A DNA stretch of 50,703 nt from positions 1-50,703 of IMG/VR virus record IMGVR_UViG_3300043399_001247. The stretch is one strand, 5' to 3'. The notes under the pieces are model-generated. The model saw only the letters and a program-made list of their open reading frames with translations. It did not search any database and was not told the DNA's origin. A program made the translations under genes and the position numbers. This DNA is from a virus. This document shows positions 1-7,285 of this stretch, piece by piece; position 1 is the first letter of the stretch; each line of letters begins with the position of its first letter.

Positions 1-10
1 TGGAGGCCGC

Positions 11-265
11 ATGAAGTATCGCAAAAAGCCCGTGGTGATCGAGGCGCATCAAGTCACCGTGTTCAACTTGGAGTCTGTCGCCGAGTGGTGCGGCGGACAA
101 GTTGTGCGCGGCACTGCGGATGCCAAGCACCGCCTGATCGCCATCCGCACCCTGGAAGGCGTCATGGAAGCCGCTGTGGGCGACTACGTGATCCGGGGCA
201 TCAAGGGTGAGTTCTATCCTTGCAAGCCCGACATCTTTGAAGCAACTTACGAGGAGGCCGAGTGA
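11..265 (+). CDS. Small conserved phage protein (KKPVVIEA / GDYVIRGIKGEF type)
   Basis: An 84-residue protein starting at ATG 11 with a GGAGG ribosome site at 2-6. It has the two blocks typical of a widespread small phage protein: an N-terminal KKPVVIEAHQV strand and a C-terminal GDYVIRGIKGEFYPCKPDIF segment. The fold is probably a small beta-rich domain. The function of the family is not known to me, and no catalytic residues stand out. It is the first gene of the rightward early operon seen here and overlaps the next start by 4 bp (ATGA), so the two are probably co-translated. The family match is by recognition of the motif only. Confidence 0.8.
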   Translation: MKYRKKPVVIEAHQVTVFNLESVAEWCGGQVVRGTADAKHRLIAIRTLEGVMEAAVGDYVIRGIKGEFYPCKPDIFEATYEEAE

Positions 266-591
266 TGGCCATTGAAAGAGCGGACGCGCCCCCGAGCGCG
301 GCAGACATCCTGGACGCCATGGCGGCGACGTTCCGCGAGCGCAACCGGGTGTATGGCAGCAACTACAAGATGGTGGCGCCCCTGGTGCGCGTGCTGTTCC
401 CGCACGGGGTGCCTTCCGAGCTGGTGGCCAGCGACAAGTGGCACCTGTTCGAGCTCATCTTGGTGAAGCTCTCGCGGCTGGCGATCAGCAACTTGCAACA
501 CGTGGATTCCGTCCACGACATGGGCGTGTATTGCGCGATGGTCGAGCAGTGCATGCTGGAAGAACAACCCACAAACATGGAGGTCCAATGA
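262..591 (+). CDS. DUF6378-like phage protein
   Basis: A 109-residue soluble protein. The pattern RERNRVYGSNY near residue 27, followed by DKWHLFELILVKLSRLA and a final HDMGVYCAMVEQ helix, is that of a phage family often annotated DUF6378 (nucleotide-metabolism neighbourhood, function unknown). It looks mostly helical, with no signal peptide or membrane segment. ATG 262 lies in ATGA with the stop of the preceding gene, and its own TGA overlaps the next ATG at 588. That tight coupling supports both starts and a single early transcript. Confidence 0.7.
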   Translation: MMAIERADAPPSAADILDAMAATFRERNRVYGSNYKMVAPLVRVLFPHGVPSELVASDKWHLFELILVKLSRLAISNLQHVDSVHDMGVYCAMVEQCMLEEQPTNMEVQ

Positions 592-1268
592 GCGAGATTT
601 TGGTGACCGGCGCGGGTGCCGGGTTAGGCAAGGCGATCGCCGACAACTTGTCGGCGCACAATCACGCGGTCTACCGCTTCGACCGCAAGTTCGGCGCTGA
701 CGTGCGCAACCCCAACGGGACGTACGGCCTGCCGCCGGTCGGGCTGGACGTGCTGATCAACTGCGCGGGCATCAACAAGACCGCGTGGCTCGAGGACTTG
801 CCCGAGGACCAGTGGGACGAGGTGATGGACATCAACGCCAAGGGCATCTACAAGATGAGCCGCTGGGCGCTGCCCGAGCTCATCAAGACCCGGGGCACCA
901 TCATCAACGTGGTGAGCAACGCTTCGCACATACCGATGACGACGAGCCTCGCCTACAACGCCAGCAAGGGCGCGGCGCACATCATGACGCTCCAGATGGC
1001 CCGGGAGCTCAGCAAGAAGCATGGCATCACCGTCTTCGGCATCAGCCCCAACAAGCTCAAGGGCACCGAGATGTCGCAGGACATCGAGGACCAGGTCGTC
1101 GCGCTGCGCGGCTGGACGCCCGAATACGCGCAGCAATACCAGCTCAACGCGCTGCTCGCCGGGGAAGAGACCGACCCCGAACAGCTGGCACAATTCGTCG
1201 CGTACCTGCTCACCAGCAAGGCGCATCACAAGTACCTCACGGGGTGCGTAATTCCCTACGGAGCATGA
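588..1268 (+). CDS. Short-chain dehydrogenase/reductase (SDR)
   Basis: A 226-residue classical SDR, a normal family length. A Rossmann cofactor loop TGAGAGLG lies at residues 7-14, the NCAG strand motif at 59-62, a conserved Asn at about 83 (DINAKG), the catalytic Ser near 110 (VVSNAS) and YNASK with Tyr123 and Lys127. All catalytic positions are present, so an NAD(P)-dependent oxidoreductase is expected; the substrate cannot be read from sequence. The start at ATG 588 overlaps the upstream stop. A longer reading from 438 would overlap the previous gene by about 150 bp and is unlikely. An intact metabolic oxidoreductase in a phage early operon is unusual and may be an auxiliary metabolic or nucleotide/cell-wall modifying gene. 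Confidence 0.88.
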   Translation: MSEILVTGAGAGLGKAIADNLSAHNHAVYRFDRKFGADVRNPNGTYGLPPVGLDVLINCAGINKTAWLEDLPEDQWDEVMDINAKGIYKMSRWALPELIKTRGTIINVVSNASHIPMTTSLAYNASKGAAHIMTLQMARELSKKHGITVFGISPNKLKGTEMSQDIEDQVVALRGWTPEYAQQYQLNALLAGEETDPEQLAQFVAYLLTSKAHHKYLTGCVIPYGA

Positions 1269-1609
1269 CAATGGACCAACAATTCCCCAAGCCGCGCACC
1301 CGCGTCGAAGTCACCGATCTCTATGAGAAGATCGTCCAAACCGACTACGCCCGCGTCGAAGGCACGACCATGACTCTGTGCGTGCTGCACCTGAAGAACG
1401 GACACACCGTGATCGGCAAGAGCGCTTGCGTCGACCCCAAGCAGTTCAATCAGGCGCTGGGCGAGAAGTACGCCTTCGAGGACGCGATCAATCAGCTGTG
1501 GCCCCTGGAAGGCTACCTGCTGCAAGAAGACCTTTACCGCAACGCCCAGAACAACGCGGCGGCCGCGCAGTTCAACCCAGAAGTTGAGCAGCCCAACGAC
1601 GTTGCGTGA
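1265..1609 (+). CDS. Phage Gp49/Gp66-like family protein
   Basis: A 114-residue protein. The line TRVEVTDLYEKIV near the N terminus, then LCVLHLKNGHTVIGKSAC and a closing EDAINQLWPLEGYLLQE segment, matches the N4 Gp49 / Sf6 gene 66 family, small phage proteins of unknown role. ATG 1265 is preferred because it overlaps the upstream TGA (ATGA); a second ATG at 1271 is possible and would remove two residues. The C-terminal 20 residues are Asn/Ala rich and probably disordered. It lies in the early operon between the dehydrogenase and two small coiled-coil proteins. Confidence 0.8.
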   Translation: MTMDQQFPKPRTRVEVTDLYEKIVQTDYARVEGTTMTLCVLHLKNGHTVIGKSACVDPKQFNQALGEKYAFEDAINQLWPLEGYLLQEDLYRNAQNNAAAAQFNPEVEQPNDVA

Positions 1610-1618
1610 GGACGAGCC

Positions 1619-1870
1619 GTGTCAATCGCAAACAACTACTTGTGGGACCCGCAGCGGGGGGACGCTTATGAGCGAGAGATGATGCGCAAGCAGGAAATGC
1701 TGCGACAACACGAGTGGCATCAGCGGATGCGCGGCATCAGCCCGATCGACAACGGCGGCACGGGCCGCTCGATCGCAGCGAACCCCGTCGAAGTCGTTGA
1801 CCCCAAAGACCCCCTGGCCTTTTTGAAGAAGGCCGACAAAACCGTTTTGCTCACAGGAGAAGCATTATGA
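1619..1870 (+). CDS. Small hypothetical phage protein
   Basis: 83 residues starting with GTG at 1619, a few bases after the previous stop, with a GAGGAC stretch upstream as a possible ribosome site. The N-terminal half is charged and helical (YEREMMRKQEMLRQHEWHQRM), and the C-terminal half carries a PKDPLAFLKKADKTVLLTGEAL tail. I do not recognise a family. It overlaps the next gene by 4 bp. Its place in the packed operon and a credible start support it as a real gene, but the role is unknown. Confidence 0.6.
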   Translation: MSIANNYLWDPQRGDAYEREMMRKQEMLRQHEWHQRMRGISPIDNGGTGRSIAANPVEVVDPKDPLAFLKKADKTVLLTGEAL

Positions 1871-2151
1871 AACTGAAGCCCTTTGCCGACCTGATCGCCT
1901 TGTCCAAGGAGAAGCTGGCCGAATCCCTCGCCCCCATCCGCGCGCGCAAGGTGCGGTCGCAGGCTGAGCTCGAGATGGCCAAGCTCGACGACGAGCTGAT
2001 CCGGCTCGAAGCCGACATCCAAGAGCAATGCGCCAAGGAGGACATCAACTTCCCTTCCTTGCTCGACAAGCTCGACAAGGTCGCGCTCCTCGAGCGCCGC
2101 AAGACCCAGTACGAAGAAGTGCTCAAGCAGCTCTTCCCCGCCAAGGCCTGA
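1867..2151 (+). CDS. Small coiled-coil hypothetical protein
   Basis: 94 residues, almost all charged helix with heptad-like leucines (SQAELEMAKLDDELIRLEAD). It is therefore probably a coiled-coil dimer or an antitermination-like small binding protein; no family is recognised. ATG 1867 overlaps the stop of the preceding gene (ATGA). It ends 97 bp before the next start, one of the larger gaps of the early operon. Confidence 0.65.
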   Translation: MKLKPFADLIALSKEKLAESLAPIRARKVRSQAELEMAKLDDELIRLEADIQEQCAKEDINFPSLLDKLDKVALLERRKTQYEEVLKQLFPAKA

Positions 2152-2248
2152 TTTCGGGGCCGAAAGCGGATGCTGCGTAGTGCCGTCACGGACTCCGGAG
2201 CGCAGTGCAGCGAGTAGGCCCCACCACTTCAACAACAAGGAACCAAAA
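2152..2248 (+). other. Intergenic gap with small inverted repeats
   Basis: A 97-bp non-coding stretch. A short hairpin TTTCGGGGCCGAAA lies near 2153-2166, right after the stop of the coiled-coil gene. An AAGGAACC ribosome site precedes the next ATG. No convincing -35/-10 pair was found. Confidence 0.4.
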
Positions 2249-2734
2249 ATGAAATTCTTCATCGAACAAGTCGCCCTTTGCCCCACCAACCCGGAGAAGG
2301 CGGTCGCGCTGCTCAAGGAGCTCGGCCTCACTGAGTGGGTGCAGGACCGCGTCGTGGCTGAAGGCCGCGTGCACGGCGTGCCGGGCCGCAACGAAGCCGA
2401 CCTGGCTTTCAACTATGACGCCACCCGCCCCGAGGGCAAGCCGCTGGAGCTCGAAGTGCTGCACTATGCTCGCGGCACCAACTGGATGGAGCAGCACCCC
2501 AACACGGTCAGCCACCTGGGCATGCATTGCACCGCTGAAGAGCTGGGCGAGTTCCGCCGCAAGTTCGCTGACATGGGGTACAAGGTCGCGCAGGAGGTGT
2601 TCACTGAGAGCCACACCAACCCGTTCCTGCTCGAGACGGGCCGCAAGTACCAATACGTGATCTTCGACACGCGCGCCGTGCTGGGGGTGGACATCAAGCT
2701 GATCGTTCGCAGGGAAAAGCAAAACCAGGAGTAA
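2249..2734 (+). CDS. VOC-fold (glyoxalase-like) protein
   Basis: 161 residues starting at ATG 2249, which has a good AAGGA site upstream; the in-frame start at 2180 has none. The pattern of an N-terminal beta strand (KFFIEQVALCP), helix (PEKAVALLKELGL), a central HPNTVSHLGMHCT strand with two histidines, a helix (ELGEFRRKFADMGY) and a terminal YQYVIFDTRAVLGVDIKLI strand is that of the vicinal oxygen chelate superfamily. Metal ligands are plausible (the His pair) but not proven. Such proteins include glyoxalases and dioxygenases; the substrate here is unknown. The following endonuclease gene starts 2 bp after its stop. Confidence 0.6.
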   Translation: MKFFIEQVALCPTNPEKAVALLKELGLTEWVQDRVVAEGRVHGVPGRNEADLAFNYDATRPEGKPLELEVLHYARGTNWMEQHPNTVSHLGMHCTAEELGEFRRKFADMGYKVAQEVFTESHTNPFLLETGRKYQYVIFDTRAVLGVDIKLIVRREKQNQE

Positions 2735-2736
2735 CC

Positions 2737-3270
2737 GTGGGTTGCGTGTACAAAGTTGTTTTGAGCAGCGGGAAAGCGTACATCGGTTTGACAACCAAGA
2801 CGATGTGCGCCAGACTCTCTTCTCACAAAAAAGACGCCGGTCGCGGAAGCAAACTCTTGTTCCACAAGGCATTGAGGGTTTATCAAGTTCTCTGCGCACA
2901 AGAACTTTTTGTTTCTGACGACGAAGACATTTTGTCTTCTTTCGAACAAGCCGCAATCGCACAACACTGCACACGCGTTCCGCAAGGCTACAACTTGACG
3001 AGCGGCGGCGAAAAGAGTTTCGCGCACCACGAAGAGACGCGAGCCGCCATATCCGCGATGATGATTGGCACTCAACGCCGCCTCGGCTCTAAACACAGCG
3101 ACGAGTCCAAGGCTCTGATGCGCCAGAAAAAGCTCGGCAGAAAGTTGAGCGAAGAAACACGCAGGCGCATGTCGGAGTCGAGGAAGGCATTCTATGCGAT
3201 CGCAGAAAACCGCGCAGCGCTTGTTGAAGCGCGTCGCGCTCAAGCGGCAAAAAGGAGAATTTCAGAATGA
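2737..3270 (+). CDS. GIY-YIG homing endonuclease
   Basis: A 177-residue protein with GTG start at 2737. The N-terminal 90 residues resemble the GIY-YIG nuclease fold (VYKVV near residue 4 and KAYIGL near 15, with an Arg at about 26 and a Glu near 70 in SFEQAAI). The C-terminal half contains repeated NUMOD3-type DNA-binding elements (LGSKHSDESK; LGRKLSEETRRRMSESRK). Free-standing endonucleases of this kind copy themselves into related phage genomes. The gene looks less GC-rich than its neighbours, a sign of recent arrival. It sits exactly between the VOC gene and the exonuclease and overlaps the latter by 4 bp, so insertion did not break either gene. Confidence 0.85.
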   Translation: MGCVYKVVLSSGKAYIGLTTKTMCARLSSHKKDAGRGSKLLFHKALRVYQVLCAQELFVSDDEDILSSFEQAAIAQHCTRVPQGYNLTSGGEKSFAHHEETRAAISAMMIGTQRRLGSKHSDESKALMRQKKLGRKLSEETRRRMSESRKAFYAIAENRAALVEARRAQAAKRRISE

Positions 3271-3875
3271 GCGAATTCGTTTGTGTATTTGACGTGGAAA
3301 CCACAGGCCTGCCGCTGCACCCTTCGGCCCCGCTGGAAAAGCAGCCGAAGATCATTGAGCTCGGCGCCGCGCTCCTGGACCGGGAAGGCAAGGTCGTCGA
3401 GACGTTCAGCCAGCTCGTCCACCCGCGCGAGTCGGTGACAGAGGAGATCACCAAGATCACCGGCATCACCAATGAGATGCTGGTGGACGCGCCCAACTTC
3501 GAGGAGTGCCTGCCGCAGCTGCGGCACGTGTTCGGGCAAGCCTTCGCCGTGTTTGCGCACAACTTGCCGTTCGACCGGCTCATGCTGCGCAACGACCTGA
3601 AGCGCTTGGATTGCCTGGACTTCCCGTGGCCGCGCGGCGAATACTGCACCGTCGGGCTGCATCGGGGCGAGTGGGGCCGCAACCCCAAGCTCATCGAGCT
3701 CTACGAAGCCACCATGGGCCGTCCCCTGCCCCAGACCCACCGGGCGCTGGACGACGTGATGGCGCTGGTCGAGGTGGTGCTGGCGCGCGGCCTCCACACC
3801 ATGGCGTTCGACGAGCGCGACGCCGCAGCACAACCTCAAGAACCCACGCCTGCAGCTGAGGAGCCCGCAACGTGA
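3267..3875 (+). CDS. DnaQ-like DEDDh 3'-5' exonuclease
   Basis: 202 residues. Exo I motif DVETTG has Asp9 and Glu11, Exo II HNLPFD has Asp103, and Exo III THRALDD has His158 and Asp163. All acidic residues of the DEDDh class are therefore present. It resembles the proofreading epsilon subunit of bacterial DNA polymerase III. It lies just upstream of a C-family polymerase and most likely acts as its proofreader in phage DNA replication. The last 25 residues are Ala/Pro/Glu rich and probably a linker. ATG 3267 overlaps the stop of the endonuclease gene. Confidence 0.9.
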   Translation: MSEFVCVFDVETTGLPLHPSAPLEKQPKIIELGAALLDREGKVVETFSQLVHPRESVTEEITKITGITNEMLVDAPNFEECLPQLRHVFGQAFAVFAHNLPFDRLMLRNDLKRLDCLDFPWPRGEYCTVGLHRGEWGRNPKLIELYEATMGRPLPQTHRALDDVMALVEVVLARGLHTMAFDERDAAAQPQEPTPAAEEPAT

Positions 3876-4075
3876 ACCCGACCAACAGACTGCGATTTGT
3901 GCGGCGCAAAGAGGTTGTCGGGCAAGAAGGCGACACAACTATCACGCGTCGGGTGCGCATCCTGCAACAGTGGTGGGCGCCACAAAGAAGTTTTTCCGAC
4001 GGCTATGGCTATCAGACTGTCGAATTGCACGGCGGCGAATGGCGCGACATCCCGCTAGAGGTGGAGCAAGAATGA
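3872..4075 (+). CDS. Small hypothetical protein between exonuclease and polymerase
   Basis: 67 residues, starting with GTG 3872 in overlap with the exonuclease stop and ending in ATGA overlap with the polymerase start at 4072. It is basic at the N terminus (RLRFVRRKE) with a Trp pair (QQWW) and a beta-rich C terminus. No family is recognised. Translational coupling on both sides supports a real gene. A role as a small partner of the replisome is possible but is only an inference from position. Confidence 0.6.
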   Translation: MNPTNRLRFVRRKEVVGQEGDTTITRRVRILQQWWAPQRSFSDGYGYQTVELHGGEWRDIPLEVEQE

Positions 4076-6891
4076 CCCTCCCGCAGCTGCGTTGCCGCAC
4101 CGAGTTTTCATTCCGGCAGGCCTTCGGGCCGGTGTCCCGGGTGGCGGCGGCCGCTGCCGCGCTGGGCGCTCCGGCGGCGGGGATCGTGGACGGTTCGACC
4201 TGGGGTCACGTCCGGTGGGCCAAGGCGGCCGCAAAAGAAGGCTTCAAGCCACTTTTCGGCACCGAGCTCACCGCTCCCTTCCCCGACGGCCGCAAGCCCC
4301 AGGCGTGGGCGTTGGCTGAAGATACGCGTTCTTTCTACCGCTGGTCCACGGCGCTACGCCAGAAAGAGGCCGATCCGCTGGCGCTCCTGGCGGACGCGAA
4401 GGGCGTTGTGCGTTTTTCTGGCCCGGGGCTGACGGACCCGGCGCTGTTCGATTACGTGGACCTCAACCCCAACTCCCCGGTGGAGCAGCGCGCGGCGGTC
4501 GCCCTGGCCCGCCGGACGGGCAAGCCGCTGGTCGTCACCAGCGCCAACAGCTACCCCCGCCGCGAGGACTACGACGCCTTCATGGCGATTGGCGGGCGCG
4601 AATCGACCACGCCGCAGCACCTGCTCAGCGCGGCCGAGCTGCGGCAACACATCCGGGTGCTGGACGACGCCGCGTGGGAGCAGGCCGTGCGCAACACTCA
4701 CGAGGTGGCCGAGCGGTGCGCGGGCGCGCTGCCGACCGCCCCGATCATTCAGGTCGCGGGCGACCTCCGCGCGCTGGCGGAAGCGGGGCGGCAGCGACGC
4801 TTGGCGCTCGGACACTTGCCCTCCTGGCCCGAGGAATACGCCGCGCGGCTGGAGCGGGAGCTGGTGGCGATCGAGCAGAAGGCGTTCGAGAGCTACTTCA
4901 TTGTCGTGGCCGACCTGATCGAGTGGGCCAAGCACCGCATGCTCGTCGGCCCCGGGCGCGGCTCGTCGGCGGGGTCGCTGCTGTGTTACTTGCTGGGCAT
5001 CACCGAGGTCGACCCAATCCCGCACGGGCTGCTGTTCGAACGGTTCATTGACCTGACCCGCAAGGACTTGCCCGACATCGACATCGACTTCAGCGACGTG
5101 AAGCGCGAGCAGTGCTTCGAATACTTGGCCGACAAGTATGGCCGCAACTGCGTGGCACGGATCGGCAACGTGAACACCTTGAAGCCGCGCTCCGTGATGG
5201 CCGAGGTGTGCAAGCGCTTCGGCATCCCCGACAAGGAGCGGTTCGACCTGCTCAACGTGCTGATTGAATACAGCTCGGGCGACAGCCGGTATGGCAAGGG
5301 GCTCGAAGACACCCTCAACAACACCGAGACGGGCAAGAAGTTCATGGCGCGGCACCCCAAGGCCGTGGTCATGAGCGAGGTGGAAAACCACGCCTGGCAC
5401 ACCGGGGTGCACGCCGCCGGGGTGATCGTGTGCAACGTGCCGGTGGACGAGTTCTGCACCATCGGCCCGGACGGCGTGGCGCACATCGACAAGCCCGACA
5501 GCGAATATCTCAACCTCCTGAAGATCGACGCGCTGGGGCTGCGCACCCTGGGCGTGATCGAGGACAGCGGCTGCGTGACCGCCGAGCAGCTCTACGGGCT
5601 CAAGTTGGACGACCCGGCGGTGTTGGACATATTCAACCAGCGCAAGTACACCGGCATCTTCCAGTTCGAGGGGCAATCCCAGCGCACCATCTCCGCGCAG
5701 GTGCACGTGGACAACTTCCGCACGGTGGACCACCTCACGGCGCTGGCGCGCCCCGGGCCGCTCGGCGGCGGCGCCACGGGCAAGTACATTGCGCGCAAGG
5801 CGGGAGCCGAACCCGTGAGCTACACGCACCCCGCCCTCCAGGAGCTCCTGCAGGACACCTACGGGGTGGTGCTCTACCAGGAACAGGTGATGCGCATCGT
5901 GCGCGACCTGGGCAAGTTCTCCTGGGACGAGACGACCGTGATCCGCAAGGCGATGTCTGGCCGCAAGGGCAAGGAGTTCTTCGACCAGCAAGGCGCAAAG
6001 TTCATCGCTGGCGCGGCGCAGGACGGCATCGACGAGGGCACGGCGCACGAGATCTGGAACGAGATCTGCAACTTCGGCGCGTGGGGCATGAACAAGAGCC
6101 ACACCTGCGCGTACGCGGTGATCAGCTACTGGTGCGCGTGGATGAAGGCGTACTACCCGTTGGAATACGCGGCGGCGTGCTTGCGCTCGGCCAAGGACGA
6201 CGACCAGACCATGGAGATCTTGCGCGAGATGGCCGCCGAGGGGGTGGATTACGTCGCGTTCGACCCCGAGCTCTCGGACGTGAACTGGGCCGTGCGCGAA
6301 GGGCGGCTGGTGGGCGGGTTCCTGAACTTGGTGGGCTTCGGCCCCTCGAAGGCGGTCGCCGCCGTCGAAGCGCGCCGCCTGGGCAAGATGGACGACAAGC
6401 TCCGCAAGCGTATCGCCGAGGCGCACGTGAAGTTCGACGACCTCTACCCAATCAGCCGCAAGTACGCCGCGTGGTACGCAGACCCTGCGGCGCACGGTTG
6501 CCGTGTTGGCTCCGTCATCTACAAGGCAGACGCTATGCCCGACCGGGGTGACATCCTGTTCATCGGCAAGGTCGTCAAGAAGGAGCTCCGCGACGAAAAT
6601 GAGACCGTGCGCGTGGCGCGGCGGGACGGACGCCGCCTGACGGGGCCGACGATCTTCGCGGACTTTTTCTGCAAGGACGACACCGGCATCCCGATCATCT
6701 GCCGCGTGGACCGCAAGGACTTCGAACCCCTGGGGCGCATTGCAATGGAGCGGCTCGTCGCCGAGCAGGACGTGATCCTGGTGCGGGGTCGCAAGATACC
6801 GAATTTCGGGATGATCAAGGTCGAGCGCATGAAGGTGCTCAACAGAGAGGAGAGCTTGCGTGAGGAAGCCGGAACAACGCTTGTGGGATAG
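4072..6891 (+). CDS. DNA polymerase III alpha-like (C-family) replicative polymerase
   Basis: 939 residues, shorter than bacterial DnaE (about 1,160). The palm has the signature PDIDIDF at residues 334-340 with the metal-binding aspartates, preceded by GPGRGSSAGSLLCYLLGI. The third acidic residue is expected at Asp486 in LLKIDALGLRTL. Finger-domain motifs RPGPLGGG and VLYQEQVMRI and the NFGAWGMNKSHTCAYA segment follow, then a helix-hairpin-like region and an OB-like C-terminal part. The N-terminal PHP domain (residues 1-200) is reduced and lacks the usual metal histidines, so it is probably inactive. That agrees with the separate exonuclease gene upstream. ATG 4072 is chosen for its overlap with the previous stop. 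Confidence 0.93.
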   Translation: MTLPQLRCRTEFSFRQAFGPVSRVAAAAAALGAPAAGIVDGSTWGHVRWAKAAAKEGFKPLFGTELTAPFPDGRKPQAWALAEDTRSFYRWSTALRQKEADPLALLADAKGVVRFSGPGLTDPALFDYVDLNPNSPVEQRAAVALARRTGKPLVVTSANSYPRREDYDAFMAIGGRESTTPQHLLSAAELRQHIRVLDDAAWEQAVRNTHEVAERCAGALPTAPIIQVAGDLRALAEAGRQRRLALGHLPSWPEEYAARLERELVAIEQKAFESYFIVVADLIEWAKHRMLVGPGRGSSAGSLLCYLLGITEVDPIPHGLLFERFIDLTRKDLPDIDIDFSDVKREQCFEYLADKYGRNCVARIGNVNTLKPRSVMAEVCKRFGIPDKERFDLLNVLIEYSSGDSRYGKGLEDTLNNTETGKKFMARHPKAVVMSEVENHAWHTGVHAAGVIVCNVPVDEFCTIGPDGVAHIDKPDSEYLNLLKIDALGLRTLGVIEDSGCVTAEQLYGLKLDDPAVLDIFNQRKYTGIFQFEGQSQRTISAQVHVDNFRTVDHLTALARPGPLGGGATGKYIARKAGAEPVSYTHPALQELLQDTYGVVLYQEQVMRIVRDLGKFSWDETTVIRKAMSGRKGKEFFDQQGAKFIAGAAQDGIDEGTAHEIWNEICNFGAWGMNKSHTCAYAVISYWCAWMKAYYPLEYAAACLRSAKDDDQTMEILREMAAEGVDYVAFDPELSDVNWAVREGRLVGGFLNLVGFGPSKAVAAVEARRLGKMDDKLRKRIAEAHVKFDDLYPISRKYAAWYADPAAHGCRVGSVIYKADAMPDRGDILFIGKVVKKELRDENETVRVARRDGRRLTGPTIFADFFCKDDTGIPIICRVDRKDFEPLGRIAMERLVAEQDVILVRGRKIPNFGMIKVERMKVLNREESLREEAGTTLVG

Positions 6892-7285
6892 GCTGCGCGC
6901 GGCGTGCGCGGGGCAGGTGCGCACCGAGCGCATCGAAAATGTGGTCGGAGTCGGCCGCCCGGACGTGGACACCTTGGTCGCCGGGAGCTTTGTTCCCGTC
7001 GAGCTCAAGCAAGTGGACGGATGGCCCGCGCGCTCCAGCACCCGGGTGTTGGGCGACGAAGGGTTGAGCCAAGTGCAAAAGAACTGGCACCTGGACTGGC
7101 GCAACTGGGGCGGCACTTCGCTCATCGTGGTCGGGGTCGGGCAGGAGGTGTTCGCCTTCAGCGGCGAGCGCGCCGACGAGGTGAACGGATACAACACGGT
7201 GCAGTTTCAGAACGCCGCAATCTGCTCCGGCGTGCAAGCCGTGGTCGGGCTGCTCGTGAGCATGGGCAACAAGGGGAAGGCGTGA
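6860..7285 (+). CDS. PD-(D/E)XK-like nuclease (VRR-NUC or resolvase-like)
   Basis: 141 residues with GTG start at 6860, overlapping the polymerase end by 32 bp. The pattern ENVVGVGRPDVDTLVAG followed by FVPVELKQ is the core of a PD-(D/E)XK nuclease: an acidic residue in the second strand, then E-x-K, with an upstream Glu in a helix. Phages often place such VRR-NUC-like nucleases next to an SNF2-type helicase, as here, where the next gene overlaps by 4 bp. It probably cuts branched or flapped DNA during replication or recombination. The precise substrate is unknown. Confidence 0.7.
   Translation: MRKPEQRLWDRLRAACAGQVRTERIENVVGVGRPDVDTLVAGSFVPVELKQVDGWPARSSTRVLGDEGLSQVQKNWHLDWRNWGGTSLIVVGVGQEVFAFSGERADEVNGYNTVQFQNAAICSGVQAVVGLLVSMGNKGKA

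Noticed and set aside
4354-7197. 947-codon open frame opposite the polymerase
   Set aside because: Composition is His/Val/Arg biased without motifs; it is a GC-driven shadow of the polymerase gene. The same holds for the long plus-strand frames across 12675-14504, 38300-40810 and 43674-46283.
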